A stretch of 64,000 bases of DNA from Acetobacter orleanensis (GTDB taxonomy: Bacteria > Pseudomonadota > Alphaproteobacteria > Acetobacterales > Acetobacteraceae): positions 19,773-83,772 of the forward strand of contig NZ_LHZV01000057.1 of assembly GCF_001581005.1 (NCBI RefSeq), written 5' to 3'. The notes below the pieces were generated by a model. That model was not told the origin of the DNA. It worked only from the letters and a program-made list of their open reading frames with translations, and did not search any database. Position numbers and translations under genes: made by a program. Numbering within the stretch: position 1 is the first letter of the stretch; the number at the start of each line of letters is the position of its first letter. Positions 45,148-55,344 of this stretch are shown here, piece by piece.

Positions 45148-45861
45148 TTAACGGCGCGTAAAGGTCCAGTAGAGCGGCTGGCGGCCAGCGGCAATCGCCT
45201 TCGCTTCATAACGAGTGGGAAACCAACCGTCCGGCCGTTCGGCCACAGGCGGCGGGGCTTCAAAAAAGGGCTGTGCAGCCATGACTTCCTCAACCCATGC
45301 CTGATAGGTCGGGTCATCGCTCGCAACACGCCAGACAGCGCCGGGTTTGAGCACGCGCGCAACAAGCGCCACGTTTTCCGGATGCATGAAGCGCCGCTTG
45401 GCATGACGCGCCTTGGGCCAAGGGTCCGGGAACATCAGGAAGAGCCGGTCCACTGAGGCATCTGGCAGCGCACGCAGCAGCAGGCGAGCATCTTCATCCC
45501 AAAGCCGCAGCATATCCGGGACAGCGGACGTTGTTTCCTCCCCAACCGGCACAAAGCGAGTCAGGAGAGAGCATAAGCCGTTATCAAAAACTTCGGAGGC
45601 AATATAGCCAACATCGGGGTGGGCAGTATGCTGCCCTACCACATGCTCCCCACCGCCAAATCCGACTTCAAACCAGATGTGTTGTGGCGGGTGGCCAAAG
45701 GCTGTGGCCGGGTCCGCTGCGCGATCCAGCGGAAAGCGCAGGCGGGGCAGCGCCTCATCCAGAAGGCGCTGTTGACGGGGACGCAGCGAATGGCCGCGCG
45801 GTCGCCCATAAAGTCGTTCGGGCGACGGCTTAACGTCCGGTCCGCTCACTTCCTCCGTCAT
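45148..45861 (-). CDS. trmB: tRNA (guanine-N7-)-methyltransferase TrmB
   Basis: 237-residue SAM-dependent methyltransferase that makes m7G46 in tRNA. The sequence shows RPRQQRLLDEALPRL, the SAM-binding EVGFGGGEHVV, and the family motifs LFLMFPDPWPKARHAKRRF and WRVASDDPTYQAWVEE. The ATG at 45861 (MTEEVSGPD) is chosen over 45927. It begins 14 bases after metK, so the SAM synthetase and a SAM user are probably co-transcribed. Confidence 0.93.
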   Translation of the reverse strand: MTEEVSGPDVKPSPERLYGRPRGHSLRPRQQRLLDEALPRLRFPLDRAADPATAFGHPPQHIWFEVGFGGGEHVVGQHTAHPDVGYIASEVFDNGLCSLLTRFVPVGEETTSAVPDMLRLWDEDARLLLRALPDASVDRLFLMFPDPWPKARHAKRRFMHPENVALVARVLKPGAVWRVASDDPTYQAWVEEVMAAQPFFEAPPPVAERPDGWFPTRYEAKAIAAGRQPLYWTFTRR

Positions 45862-45875
45862 CGTGCCGTCAAACC

Positions 45876-47063
45876 TTAGCGGTTGAACGCGCCACGCAGG
45901 GCATCCACCAGATCGGTGCGCTCCCACGTAAAGTCATCACGCGCATCATCCGGCGTACGGCCAAAGTGACCATAAGCAGAGGTCTGAGCATAAATCGGGC
46001 GGTTCAGACGCAGGTGCTTACGGATACCACGCGGGGAAAGATCCATCACCTCACGCAGCACAGCACCCAGACGGGCTTCATCCACATCCTTGCCGGTTCC
46101 ATCCAGATCCACATACACGGACAGCGGATGAGACACGCCAATGGCGTAGGACACCTGAAGCGTGCAACGGTCCGCCAGACCAGCAGCTACGACGTTTTTG
46201 GCCAGATAGCGGCAGGCATACGCTGCGGACCGGTCAACCTTCGTCGGGTCCTTACCGGAGAACGCGCCGCCGCCATGCGGAGCCGCACCGCCGTAGGTGT
46301 CCACAATGATCTTACGGCCTGTCAGACCGCAATCCCCATCCGGGCCGCCGATGACGAAAATACCGGTCGGGTTGACGTAGAATTCGTCTTCCGGCGGCAT
46401 CCAGCCTTCCGGCAGCACGCTACGGACAATGTCACCCAGTTCTTCACGCAGCTTCTTCTGGCTTACGCCTTCGTCATGCTGGGTGGAAATCACCACAGAG
46501 GTCGCGCCAACAGGGCGACCGTTGGAATAGCGCAGGGTTACCTGACTTTTGGCGTCCGGCTGAAGGCCAGCCGCACGCGGGTCACCCGCACGGCGCAGGT
46601 CACGAATTTCGTGCAGGATGCGGTGTGCATAGTAAATGGTGGCCGGCATGAGCGTGTCGGTCTCGGTGGAGGCATGACCGAACATGATGCCCTGATCACC
46701 AGCGCCTTCGTCCTTATCGCCAGCACTGTCCACGCCCACGGCAATATCCGCGGACTGAGCATGCAGGTAGTTCGCGGCATCAGCCGTACGCCAGGAGAAG
46801 CCATCCTGATCGTACCCAATGTCCTTCACCGCAGCGCGGGCAGCCTCAATCAGGCCTTCGGACGTGATGGAAGCGGGGCCACGGACCTCACCAGCCAGAA
46901 TAATCCGGTTGGTGGTCACCATGGTTTCACAGGCCACGCGGGCTTCCGGGTCCGCTGCAAGATAAGCATCCAGAACAGTATCGCTGATCCGGTCCGCAAC
47001 CTTGTCGGGATGACCTTCGGAAACAGATTCCGAAGTAAACAGGAAATCGCCGTCTTTACGCAT
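45876..47063 (-). CDS. metK: S-adenosylmethionine synthetase
   Basis: 395-residue enzyme that makes SAM from ATP and methionine. Signatures: [30 protein letters not shown], and the P-loop-like [19 protein letters not shown]. The start at 47063 (MRKDGDFLF) matches the family; an in-frame ATG at 47087 is less likely. The 286-base upstream region shows no SAM riboswitch that I can recognise. It is followed closely by trmB. Confidence 0.97.
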   Translation of the reverse strand: MRKDGDFLFTSESVSEGHPDKVADRISDTVLDAYLAADPEARVACETMVTTNRIILAGEVRGPASITSEGLIEAARAAVKDIGYDQDGFSWRTADAANYLHAQSADIAVGVDSAGDKDEGAGDQGIMFGHASTETDTLMPATIYYAHRILHEIRDLRRAGDPRAAGLQPDAKSQVTLRYSNGRPVGATSVVISTQHDEGVSQKKLREELGDIVRSVLPEGWMPPEDEFYVNPTGIFVIGGPDGDCGLTGRKIIVDTYGGAAPHGGGAFSGKDPTKVDRSAAYACRYLAKNVVAAGLADRCTLQVSYAIGVSHPLSVYVDLDGTGKDVDEARLGAVLREVMDLSPRGIRKHLRLNRPIYAQTSAYGHFGRTPDDARDDFTWERTDLVDALRGAFNR

Positions 47064-47349
47064 GATGGTGCCGTCTGCCCCACGCACTATGAATTAGGAA
47101 TTGTGACCGCCACCTTAAGAAAAGGCGACGGGATCGTGTGGCGGAATAGTGGCCGATGGTCAAGTGTATTGCGGCTATGCAGCCATCAGGACCGTATCTC
47201 TTTGGCCCGCATCCCTGCTGTTCTCAGCATCCCGTTGCTGCTGGTCCTGCTGTAAAGGTCGCGGAATTCAGCCCTTTAAGAGCGGATAAATGGAGAAACC
47301 ACGATTACGAATGCGTATAAAGAATGGTTCTAAAAAAAACGCAATCTCT

Positions 47350-48144
47350 TTAGCAGGGCGGCAGCCCCAACACCTCTTCCATCCCGTAATAGCCCGCCGG
47401 ACACTCCCGCACCCAATGCGCTGCCCGCACCGCACCGGCCGCAAACACGCGCCGGTCAAACGCCCGATGAGTCAGAGTGATCTGCTCATCCGCAGAGGTA
47501 AACAGGACCTCATGTTCCCCCACGATCTGCCCGCCTCTCAAGGCGGCAAAGCCGATAGCGCCCGGTCCGCGCGGGCCGGTATGGCCATCCCGCCCGCTCT
47601 CCTTCACGTCAGCTAGCTTTACGCCTCGGCCTTTTGCCACAGCCTCGCCAATAGCCAGCGCTGTGCCGGACGGCGCATCCACTTTCTGCCGGTGGTGCAT
47701 TTCCACAATTTCGGCGTCGTAAGAGTCGGCAGGAAGCGCCTGCCCCATCATCTGCGCCAGACGCCGCACCAGTGTCACACCAGCCGAAAAATTGGCGGCA
47801 TGAACAACCCCTATTTTCTTTGCGGCTTTCAGCACAGCGACCTGCTGCTCTGTGGACAGGCCTGTGGTGCCTAGAACCCACGCCGTGCCCTGTTCCGCCA
47901 GAGCTTGCGCATGCGCGATAACAGTGTCCGCATGTGTGAAATCAATCACCACATCACTCACCGCCGCCAGATCCGCCATATCGGTAAACAGGGCCAGTCC
48001 TTCCGGCAGACCGGCTGCTTTAGCCGGATCGCGCACCGTGCCACCTGCCAGAACAGCCCCGGCAGCCTGCACTTCGTCCACCAGCAAACGGCCCACGCGC
48101 CCGGAAACCCCGGCAATGCCGATACGCAGCATCTGATCTGTCAT
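47350..48144 (-). CDS. dapB: 4-hydroxy-tetrahydrodipicolinate reductase
   Basis: 264-residue NAD(P)H-dependent enzyme of lysine and diaminopimelate synthesis. The nucleotide-binding motif GIAGVSGRVGRLL is near the N terminus, and the catalytic region IVEMHHRQKVDAPSGTAL carries the conserved histidines and lysine. Its position directly downstream of dnaJ in the same direction is a conserved alphaproteobacterial layout; about 105 bases with a weak 8-bp dyad separate the two. Confidence 0.96.
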   Translation of the reverse strand: MTDQMLRIGIAGVSGRVGRLLVDEVQAAGAVLAGGTVRDPAKAAGLPEGLALFTDMADLAAVSDVVIDFTHADTVIAHAQALAEQGTAWVLGTTGLSTEQQVAVLKAAKKIGVVHAANFSAGVTLVRRLAQMMGQALPADSYDAEIVEMHHRQKVDAPSGTALAIGEAVAKGRGVKLADVKESGRDGHTGPRGPGAIGFAALRGGQIVGEHEVLFTSADEQITLTHRAFDRRVFAAGAVRAAHWVRECPAGYYGMEEVLGLPPC

Positions 48145-48249
48145 GCGGAATAGTCCTTATGTTTTATAGACGCCACCCTACCAGTAAAGCCGGACACACG
48201 CGGTGCCCGGCTTTCTAGTAAAACCATCATCATGCCTGCCGGAGTAGGC

Positions 48250-49398
48250 TCAGCCTTTATTTTCAAAAAAATCCCGTACCCGTGCGAAGAAACCCGTATG
48301 CTCCGGGCTGCTCTTCACGTTCTCGCCGGCTTCTTTTTCAAACTCTTCCAGCAGTTCTTTCTGGCGCGCATTCAGATGCTGCGGCGTTTCCACCGTGACC
48401 TGAATATACATATCCCCCCGCGCGCTGGAACGCAGGACTGAGAAGCCTTTTCCACGCAGGCGGAAATGCGCGCCGGTCTGTGTCCCCGCCGGGATTTTAA
48501 CCTTAGTGCGGGTACCATCAATAACCGGCACTTCAATTTCCGTGCCCAGAGCCGCCTGCCCCATACGGAGCGGCACGCGGCAATAAATATTGGCCCCGTC
48601 ACGCTGGAAAATGCCATGTTCTGAAACAGACACATGGACGTAAAGATCACCGGCAGGCACGCCCTGCCCGCCTGCTTCACCTTCGCCCGTGATACGGATA
48701 CGGGTGCCGTCTTCCACACCGGCTGGAATCTGCACGGCAAGGGTCCGCTCCTTCTCGACCGTCCCTTCTCCGTGGCACACCTTGCAGGGGTCTTTTACCG
48801 TACGACCAGCCCCATGGCAGGTTGGGCACGGCCGCTCCACCACAAAGAAGCCCTGCTGTGCCCGCACTTTCCCCGCACCATGGCAGCTTGGGCAGGTCTC
48901 CACCCCAGACTCACCAGCGTTGGACCCTGTGCCATGGCAGGACTCACACGCCACACGGGTAATGATCTTCACATCTTTTTTCACGCCGGAGAAAGCTTCT
49001 TCCAGCGTGATTTCAACATGGGTCTGAATATCGTTGCCTGAGCGGGTCCGGCCACCGCCACGGCGGCCACCCATCATGTCCCCGAACATCTGTTCAAAGA
49101 TGTCACCCAGACCGCCACCGCCGCCAAAACCGTTAAAGTCAAAGCCGCCGGGGCCACCGCCGCCGCCATTTTCAAATGCTGCATGACCAAAGCGATCATA
49201 CGCTGCGCGCTTCTGCTCATCTTTCAGAACGTCATACGCCTGACTGATTTCTTTGAACTTGGCCTCGGCCTCAGCATCACCCGGATTGCGGTCCGGGTGA
49301 TATTTCATGGCCAGCTTACGATAAGCTTTCTTGAGGTCATCGGATGAAACTGTCCGGCTAACTTCAAGCGTTTCGTAATAGTCAATCTTGATGGCCAT
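48250..49398 (-). CDS. dnaJ: Chaperone protein DnaJ
   Basis: 382-residue type I Hsp40. The N-terminal J domain carries HPD (MKYHPDRNPGD), followed by a Gly/Phe-rich linker (GGGGGPGGFDFNGFGGGGG), four CXXCXGXG zinc repeats (CESCHGTG, CPSCHGAG, CPTCHGAG, CKVCHGEG) and the substrate-binding C-terminal domain. All features are complete. It follows dnaK by about 153 bases containing a strong hairpin, which may set the lower DnaJ level. Confidence 0.98.
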   Translation of the reverse strand: MAIKIDYYETLEVSRTVSSDDLKKAYRKLAMKYHPDRNPGDAEAEAKFKEISQAYDVLKDEQKRAAYDRFGHAAFENGGGGGPGGFDFNGFGGGGGLGDIFEQMFGDMMGGRRGGGRTRSGNDIQTHVEITLEEAFSGVKKDVKIITRVACESCHGTGSNAGESGVETCPSCHGAGKVRAQQGFFVVERPCPTCHGAGRTVKDPCKVCHGEGTVEKERTLAVQIPAGVEDGTRIRITGEGEAGGQGVPAGDLYVHVSVSEHGIFQRDGANIYCRVPLRMGQAALGTEIEVPVIDGTRTKVKIPAGTQTGAHFRLRGKGFSVLRSSARGDMYIQVTVETPQHLNARQKELLEEFEKEAGENVKSSPEHTGFFARVRDFFENKG

Positions 49399-49447
49399 GG
49401 AAGTCCTCTTGCAGGAAACTGCCTTTTACAAAAGCGCAGCAGATGTC

Positions 49448-49494
49448 TGAAAATGACAAACGGCGTCCGCCTTCCAAGAAGCGCGGACGCCGGA
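49448..49494 (-). terminator. Hairpin (partial terminator) between dnaK and dnaJ
   Basis: Perfect 10-bp stem cggcgtccgc (49461-49470) / gcggacgccg (49483-49492) with a 12-base loop; on the minus strand it is followed by tttgtcatttt. It could reduce read-through from dnaK into dnaJ or stabilise the dnaK message. Confidence 0.65.
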
Positions 49495-49551
49495 GAAAAT
49501 GACCAGAGCCACCCTGCTTCATGCAGGATGACTCTGAGTAGCAGCGTCCGA

Positions 49552-51465
49552 TCAGGACTTTTTGTCGTTTACGTCCTCAAAGTCCGCATCGACGATTTTT
49601 TCGTCGTTCGGCTGGGCACCAGCAGCACCGGCTTCACCCGCCGCAGCGCCTTCACCAGCCTGACCGGCTTTATAGACGGCTTCACCAATCTTCATGGCAG
49701 CCTGCGTCAGGCGATCGCTAGCAGTCTTGATCGCTTCAGCATCCGTGCCTTCAAGAGCGGTTTTCACCGCAGCGATGGCGCTTTCTGCTTCCGTCTTGTC
49801 AGCCGCCGGAACCTTGTCACCCGCTTCGGTCAGAGACTTTTCAACCTGATGCACGAGGCTTTCAGCGTTGTTCCGCACTTCAACCTGCTCGCGCTTGGCT
49901 TTATCGGCCTCAGCGTTGGCTTCAGCGTCTTTCACCATCTTTTCGATATCGCTATCGGACAGACCGCCAGACGCCTGAATCTTGATCTGCTGTTCTTTAC
50001 CGGTCGCCTTGTCTTTAGCGGACACGGACACAATGCCGTTGGCGTCGATATCAAACGTCACTTCAATCTGCGGCACACCGCGCGGCGCCGGAGCAATACC
50101 CGTCAGGTCAAAGTTGCCCAGCAGCTTGTTATCAGCCGCCATTTCACGTTCGCCCTGATAGACCTTGATGGTCACGGCGTTCTGGTTGTCTTCCGCCGTG
50201 GAGAAGGTCTGGCTCTTCTTGGTCGGGATCGTCGTGTTCCGGTCGATCAGACGGGTGAAAACACCACCCAGCGTTTCAATACCCAGAGATAGCGGCGTTA
50301 CGTCCAGAAGCAGAACGTCCTTCACGTCACCCTTCAGAACGGCACCCTGAATAGCGGCACCAATGGCGACCACTTCATCCGGGTTCACGTTACGGGCCGG
50401 GTCTTTACCGAAGAACTGCTTAACGGCTTCAATCACCTTCGGCATACGGGTCATACCACCGACGAGGATGACTTCATCCACTTCGGAAGCAGAAACGCCA
50501 GCGTCTTTCAGAGCAGCCTTACAGGGTTCCAGTGTGCGCTGGATCAGGTCATCAACAAGGCTTTCCAGCTTCGCGCGGGTCAGCTTCAGCACCAGATGCT
50601 TCGGACCAGACGCATCAGCGGTGATGAACGGCAGGTTGATTTCCGTCTCCTTGGAGGAAGACAGCTCAATCTTCGCTTTTTCAGCGGCTTCCTTCAGACG
50701 CTGGAGAGCCAGCTTGTCAGAGCGCAGATCAATGCCCTGCTCACGTTTGAACTCGTCTGCCAGATAGCTGATGATGCGGTTATCAAAGTCTTCACCACCC
50801 AGGAACGTATCGCCGTTCGTGGATTTCACTTCGATCACGCCGTCAGAAATTTCCAGAACGGAAACGTCGAACGTGCCACCACCAAGGTCATACACAGCCA
50901 CCGTGCCGCCACTTTTCTTTTCCATGCCATAGGCAAGGGCAGCAGCCGTCGGTTCGTTGATGATACGCAGGACTTCAAGACCGGCGATACGACCGGCGTC
51001 TTTGGTGGCCTGACGCTGGGCATCGTTAAAGTAAGCCGGAACCGTAATCACGGCCTGCGTCACTTTTTCACCGAGGTAAGCCTCGGCGGTTTCTTTCATT
51101 TTGCCCAGCACGAAAGCGGAAATCTGAGAGGGGGCATAACCTTTGCCGCGCGCCTCAACCCATGCATCCCCATTGTCACCTTTGACAATGGCGTAGGGCA
51201 CCATTTCCTTATCTTTCTGAACCGTCGGGTCATCATACCGGCGGCCGATCAGACGCTTAACGGCGTAGAGGGTGTTTGTCGGGTTGGTAACAGCCTGACG
51301 TTTCGCGGCCTGTCCGACCAGCATTTCACCGCCTTCGGTGAACGCGACCATGGACGGCGTTGTGCGTGCGCCTTCGCTGTTTTCAATAACGCGGTTTTCA
51401 TTGCCTTCGCGCACTGCAACGCAGGAGTTGGTCGTGCCGAGGTCAATACCAATAACTTTACTCAT
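49552..51465 (-). CDS. dnaK: Chaperone protein DnaK (Hsp70)
   Basis: 637-residue Hsp70. The nucleotide-binding domain shows [30 protein letters not shown] and [13 protein letters not shown], then the [14 protein letters not shown] linker, the substrate-binding domain and a C-terminal lid ending [16 protein letters not shown], the standard EEVD-like DnaK tail of alphaproteobacteria. The start has a aaggagc site. Upstream are a sigma-32-like promoter and two hairpins in the leader (see separate entries). Confidence 0.98.
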   Translation of the reverse strand: MSKVIGIDLGTTNSCVAVREGNENRVIENSEGARTTPSMVAFTEGGEMLVGQAAKRQAVTNPTNTLYAVKRLIGRRYDDPTVQKDKEMVPYAIVKGDNGDAWVEARGKGYAPSQISAFVLGKMKETAEAYLGEKVTQAVITVPAYFNDAQRQATKDAGRIAGLEVLRIINEPTAAALAYGMEKKSGGTVAVYDLGGGTFDVSVLEISDGVIEVKSTNGDTFLGGEDFDNRIISYLADEFKREQGIDLRSDKLALQRLKEAAEKAKIELSSSKETEINLPFITADASGPKHLVLKLTRAKLESLVDDLIQRTLEPCKAALKDAGVSASEVDEVILVGGMTRMPKVIEAVKQFFGKDPARNVNPDEVVAIGAAIQGAVLKGDVKDVLLLDVTPLSLGIETLGGVFTRLIDRNTTIPTKKSQTFSTAEDNQNAVTIKVYQGEREMAADNKLLGNFDLTGIAPAPRGVPQIEVTFDIDANGIVSVSAKDKATGKEQQIKIQASGGLSDSDIEKMVKDAEANAEADKAKREQVEVRNNAESLVHQVEKSLTEAGDKVPAADKTEAESAIAAVKTALEGTDAEAIKTASDRLTQAAMKIGEAVYKAGQAGEGAAAGEAGAAGAQPNDEKIVDADFEDVNDKKS

Positions 51466-51484
51466 GTCTGCTCCTTTAAGCGAC

Positions 51485-51552
51485 CCTGTCTGGCCCGAAG
51501 CACCGGACGGGGTCCTATCTCTTCCGGCCTGCTTTCACGCTGAAAACAGGCC
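51485..51552 (-). promoter_or_regulatory. Two stacked hairpins in the dnaK 5' leader
   Basis: Read on the minus strand, one hairpin (51526-51552) is a 12-bp stem ggcctgttttca/tgaaagcaggcc with one U-G wobble and a 3-base loop. The second (about 51482-51514) pairs gaccccgtccgg with ccagacagggtc with two mismatches. It ends just before the ribosome binding site of dnaK. They may stabilise the message, act as a heat-sensitive element or mark grpE/dnaK segmentation. Confidence 0.45.
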
Positions 51553-51570
51553 AAGACTGTTAAGTCTGAT

Positions 51571-51597
51571 GTATGGTGCCCCAAAACCTCTTTCAAG
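51571..51597 (-). promoter_or_regulatory. Candidate RpoH (sigma-32) promoter of dnaK
   Basis: On the minus strand, cttgaaa (51591-51597) is followed after 12 bases by caccatac (51571-51578), a close fit to the sigma-32 pattern CTTGAAA / CCCCATNT. It lies about 105 bases upstream of dnaK and downstream of grpE. No CIRCE element (TTAGCACTC-N9-GAGTGCTAA) was found in the region. Confidence 0.6.
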
Positions 51598-51666
51598 AGC
51601 CAGACACCGGGCAGGAAACAATTTTTTGAGCCCCTACCCCGTGCTGCGGCACCATAATACCCGACT

Positions 51667-52266
51667 TTATTCGCCCGCTTTGGCCACCACGACCATAGCT
51701 GGCTTTAGAAGGCGGCCATGCAGTGTCCATGTTGGTGTCCATGCCTGCATGACGGTGCCCGGCGCGTGGTCCGGGCTCGGCTGTTCCGCCATAGCCTGAT
51801 GCAGATTGGCGTCAAACGTCTTGCCGGACGGGTCTTCACACTTAATGCCGTGTCGTTCCAGAATGGAGATAAAGGACCGTTCGGTGCTTTCAATCCCCTC
51901 ACGCATCTTGGTGATAACCCCGTCTTCTCCCTCCTGCGGTGCGGGCAGGCTGGACAGGGCGCGACGCAGATTTTCAGCAGCTTCCACCACATCCCGTGCA
52001 AATTTCTGCACGGCATACTGGCGGGCGTCATCCACGTCACGCTTGGCGCGGGTGCGCAGGTTCTGGTTTTCAGCTTCCGAACGCAGCCACTTTTCCTTCA
52101 TCTCGGCAGCTTCCTGCTCAAGAGCGGCAATGCGCTGCTCTTCAGGAGACTGTTCGGCGGCCTGCTCTGCCCCGGTTGCGGCGGCATCGTGCGGCTGGGT
52201 GACATGGTCAGACGCAGCCGTTGCGGCCTGCGTCTCAACCTGTGTGGGATCTGTATCTTGGGTCAT
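51667..52266 (-). CDS. grpE: Nucleotide exchange factor GrpE
   Basis: 199-residue co-chaperone that releases ADP from DnaK. A long acidic/Ala-rich N terminus is followed by the coiled coil (EEQRIAALEQEAAEMKEKWLRSEAENQNLRTRAKRDVDDARQYAVQKFARDV) and a beta domain ending LLKPAMVVVAKAGE. The start at 52266 (MTQDTDPTQ) is preferred over 52338. The usual neighbour hrcA is absent; grpE leads the grpE-dnaK-dnaJ-dapB run. Confidence 0.95.
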   Translation of the reverse strand: MTQDTDPTQVETQAATAASDHVTQPHDAAATGAEQAAEQSPEEQRIAALEQEAAEMKEKWLRSEAENQNLRTRAKRDVDDARQYAVQKFARDVVEAAENLRRALSSLPAPQEGEDGVITKMREGIESTERSFISILERHGIKCEDPSGKTFDANLHQAMAEQPSPDHAPGTVMQAWTPTWTLHGRLLKPAMVVVAKAGE

Positions 52267-52465
52267 GCTTAAAGAAGTAAGCAAGGAGATGGGACGCGAC
52301 AAGACCCGCAACGCCTGCCATGCTGATTTTGCACTCAAATTTACAGGGCCGCCGCTACGTGCTCAAAATTGGGACAGACTGGAAATCGTTGCCCATAGCG
52401 CACGAGCACGGATACGCGTATGCTGCGATGGCTTGCGCTGACCGCGAGGAAGGAAAACGCACACC

Positions 52466-53179
52466 ATGGCAGACCGCACCAAGCAGACGATTGCTCTGGT
52501 TGATGATGACCGCAACATTCTGACATCGGTCCAGATGACTTTGGAAGCGGAAGGCTTTCACGTCCGCACCTATACCGATGGCGAATCCGCCCTGCAGGGC
52601 CTGACAGCCTACCCGGTTGATCTAGCCGTGCTGGATATCAAGATGCCCCGCATGGATGGCATGGAGCTTTTGCAGCGCCTGCGCGCGCGCTCCCAACTGC
52701 CGGTGATCTTCCTCTCCTCCAAAGATGAGGAAGTTGACCAGTTGATGGGCCTGCGCCTCGGCGCGGACGACTATATTACCAAGCCCTTCTCCCAGCGGCT
52801 GCTGCTGGAACGCATCCGCGCCCTGCTGCGCCGGAACGAGGCCAGCCGCGCGGAAGCCAGCGGAACACCCGGCGGGGGTGCCTTGGTGCGTGGCGCGCTC
52901 TCACTGGATGAACTACGCCATAAATGCACATGGAACGGCGAGGACGTGCCCCTGACGGTGACGGAATTCCTGCTGGTCAAAACCCTTGCCATGCGCCCCG
53001 GCCTCGTCAAATCCCGCGACCAGTTGATTGATGCTGCCTACGGGGACACGGTGTATGTGGATGACCGCACGATCGACAGCCACATCAAGCGCGTGCGGAA
53101 AAAATTCCGGCAGGTGGATGATAATTTCAACCAGATTGAGACGCTCTACGGCATTGGCTACCGGTATCGGGAAGACTGA
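52466..53179 (+). CDS. chvI: Response regulator ChvI
   Basis: 237-residue OmpR-type regulator of the ChvI group: receiver domain with DDD pocket, phosphoacceptor Asp57 in [13 protein letters not shown] and Lys in YITKPF, then a winged helix with [23 protein letters not shown] and [18 protein letters not shown]. ChvGI systems sense acidity or envelope conditions in alphaproteobacteria. The kinase gene starts 9 bases downstream. The gene is divergent from grpE. Confidence 0.93.
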   Translation: MADRTKQTIALVDDDRNILTSVQMTLEAEGFHVRTYTDGESALQGLTAYPVDLAVLDIKMPRMDGMELLQRLRARSQLPVIFLSSKDEEVDQLMGLRLGADDYITKPFSQRLLLERIRALLRRNEASRAEASGTPGGGALVRGALSLDELRHKCTWNGEDVPLTVTEFLLVKTLAMRPGLVKSRDQLIDAAYGDTVYVDDRTIDSHIKRVRKKFRQVDDNFNQIETLYGIGYRYRED

Positions 53180-53188
53180 GCCGGGCCT

Positions 53189-54970
53189 ATGAGCAGCCGG
53201 AATCACATGTCTGTTTCCTCCACCCTGTCCTCCGGGCTGCGGCGCCTCCGTATTCCCGGTCAGGCCCCGCGTAAAGCCGGGGTGGAAGCGACTGCCGCGT
53301 ATGAGGCCTCGCGCACGCGGCTGATTTCCCCGCTGATGCGCCGCATCATGCTGGTCAATATTCTGCCGCTGGTGCTGCTGGCTATCGCCATGCTGTTCCT
53401 CAACCAGTTTCGGAACAGCCTGCTGGCAACGGAAGTGACCGGACTGCGGGAACAGGCCCGGATTTATGCAGGCGCACTGGGGCAGATTGCCGTGCGCGGC
53501 ACCCATATCAAGAGCACTGGGCCAGACGGCTTCACGCTTGAATCGACGCTCGCCCGCCCTCTGCTTCTACGCCTGACTGAACCCAGCCCCAACGCCCATG
53601 CCCGCCTGTTTGGCCCGGATGGCCAGATTCTGGCGGACAATCTGGCGGATGCGCAGGAAGCGGCCTCGGCTCACAGCAGTTTACAGAATTCCGAGGAAGA
53701 CCGTCGCTCCCCCTCGCTTCACCATCGGCATACCGCCCCCGGCCTGTATGAACGGAGCTTGACATGGCTGTGGAGCCCCCACAGTTCCAGCATTGTCACG
53801 CTGGATACGGATGAGGCCGACGTTCCAGCCGACCCGGCCCGCCCAACGGACGCCAGCAATCCGTCCTCGCGCCCTCCGCCGGAAGCCCCGCCCTATATCC
53901 GGCGCACGGCTAATGGTCGCCTGATTATCACTGTAGCCGAGCCTGTAATTCACGATGGCCGGACCGTTGGCATCATCCAGCTTACCCGCGCAGCCTCTCA
54001 GGTGGATCGGGCGCTATTTGCCATTCGCTCTTCCATTCTCTCCCTGTTCCTGATGGTGCTGGTCATTACCGTGCTGCTTTCATGGTATCTGTCCCTCACC
54101 ATTGCCCGGCCTCTGTTGCGGTTGGCAGCCTCCGCACAGGTTATGCGGGAATCCTCCGGCCGCACGGGCACGGTGCCAGCACGGCTGCTGGCACGGCGGG
54201 ATGAAATTGGCGATCTAGCCCGCGCGCTTCAGGCCAGCGCACAGGCTTTGTGGAAGCGTATGGACGCCATTGAGCGTTTTGCCGCCGATGTCAGCCACGA
54301 GATTAAAAACCCGCTTTCTTCCATCCGCTCCGCCATTGAAACACTGCTCCGGATTGAGGACCTCAACCAGAAGCGCCGCCTGCTGACTATTATTAATGAT
54401 GATGTGCTGCGGCTGGACCGTCTGATTACCGATATTTCTGACGCCAGCCGACTGGATGCGGAAATGTCCCGCGCGAAAACAGAGGCCATCGCGGTGGTCC
54501 CGCTGCTATCTGTTCTTGCGGAAATCCATCAGGCCACCCGCAAGGATGGGGATGCGATTATTCTGACGCATAGTGAAGGGGATTCTCAGGAGAATCCGCT
54601 CCGTGTTCTTGCTGTGGAAGATCGTCTGGTACAGGTGCTCCGCAACCTGATTGGCAACGCCATTTCCTTCTCCCCCCCCAACGGTCGCATTCTGCTGGAA
54701 GCCGTGCCCGTCGGGAATATGGTCACTCTCTCTGTTTCGGATGAGGGGCCGGGAATTCCTCAAGCCAAGCTCGACTCCATTTTTGACCGCTTCTATTCAG
54801 AACGTCCCAAGGAAGAGCATTTTGGCCAGCATTCCGGCCTTGGCCTGTCCATCAGCCGCCAGATTGTGGATGCGCTGCACGGCACAATTTCTGTGGAAAA
54901 CAGGCATGATGCGCAGGGCCATGTTGCCGGAGCGCGCTTTACGGTCCGCCTGCCGCGCGTTGTCGCCTGA
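53189..54970 (+). CDS. chvG: Sensor histidine kinase ChvG
   Basis: 593-residue membrane kinase: first transmembrane helix near residues 52-72 (IMLVNILPLVLLAIAMLF), a periplasmic sensor domain of about 210 residues, second helix (SLFLMVLVITVLLSWYL), HAMP linker, phosphoacceptor His370 in FAADVSHEIKNPLSSIRSA, and an ATPase domain with NLIGNAISFS, DEGPGIP and GLGLSISRQI. The periplasmic part has a Pro/Asp-rich stretch (ADVPADPARPTDASNPSS) that is probably disordered. It pairs with chvI, 9 bases away. Confidence 0.92.
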   Translation: MSSRNHMSVSSTLSSGLRRLRIPGQAPRKAGVEATAAYEASRTRLISPLMRRIMLVNILPLVLLAIAMLFLNQFRNSLLATEVTGLREQARIYAGALGQIAVRGTHIKSTGPDGFTLESTLARPLLLRLTEPSPNAHARLFGPDGQILADNLADAQEAASAHSSLQNSEEDRRSPSLHHRHTAPGLYERSLTWLWSPHSSSIVTLDTDEADVPADPARPTDASNPSSRPPPEAPPYIRRTANGRLIITVAEPVIHDGRTVGIIQLTRAASQVDRALFAIRSSILSLFLMVLVITVLLSWYLSLTIARPLLRLAASAQVMRESSGRTGTVPARLLARRDEIGDLARALQASAQALWKRMDAIERFAADVSHEIKNPLSSIRSAIETLLRIEDLNQKRRLLTIINDDVLRLDRLITDISDASRLDAEMSRAKTEAIAVVPLLSVLAEIHQATRKDGDAIILTHSEGDSQENPLRVLAVEDRLVQVLRNLIGNAISFSPPNGRILLEAVPVGNMVTLSVSDEGPGIPQAKLDSIFDRFYSERPKEEHFGQHSGLGLSISRQIVDALHGTISVENRHDAQGHVAGARFTVRLPRVVA

Positions 54971-54972
54971 TA

Positions 54973-55344
54973 TCAGGCCAGAGGCGCTTCAACACCCAGT
55001 TCAAACTCAATTTTGACATGGGGGTCGGAAAATTTTCTGACCCACATCAATGTGACGGAGGGCGATATGTCTGAAAAAACCTGCCGCAAGGTGGGAAAAC
55101 AGGACGGAAAATCCTGCGTGTCTGAGACCAGATAGGTCACGCGCGTCACATCCTGCATAGAATAGCCATAATCGGCCAGCAGAGTCACACCCACGTCAAG
55201 AGCTGCGCGACATTGCTCGGCGATGCTCTCGCCCTCCGGGTGTGGCGCGCAAAGGCCCGAGAGCCTGAGCCCTCCGGCTGTATGGTCCACTCGGGCGTGT
55301 GAGTCAGACAGATGGTCTATCCTGTTTTGAACGATATTCCCCAT
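54973..55344 (-). CDS. RidA/YjgF-family protein
   Basis: 123-residue RidA-like protein starting MGNIVQNRIDHLSDSHARVDHTAGG. The pattern ESIAEQCRAALDVGVTLLADYGYSMQDVTRVTYLVSD and the C-terminal VKIEFELGVEA are typical of YjgF/RidA relatives. The arginine that binds enamine/imine substrate in true RidA is not obvious, so this may belong to a non-deaminase subgroup. It converges on chvG with two bases between stops. A longer in-frame start at 55617 is unlikely. Confidence 0.78.
   Translation of the reverse strand: MGNIVQNRIDHLSDSHARVDHTAGGLRLSGLCAPHPEGESIAEQCRAALDVGVTLLADYGYSMQDVTRVTYLVSDTQDFPSCFPTLRQVFSDISPSVTLMWVRKFSDPHVKIEFELGVEAPLA

Noticed and set aside
45966..47255. Open frame of 429 codons on the plus strand opposite metK
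   Set aside because: It is a shadow of the metK reading frame; its translation shows no family resemblance, whereas metK on the other strand is complete.
47064..47349. Possible SAM riboswitch upstream of metK
   Set aside because: I looked for SAM-II-like conserved blocks in the 286-base region and found none.
48186..48214. 8-bp dyad between dnaJ and dapB as a terminator
   Set aside because: The stem (aaagccgg/ccggcttt) lacks a T-tract on the minus strand.
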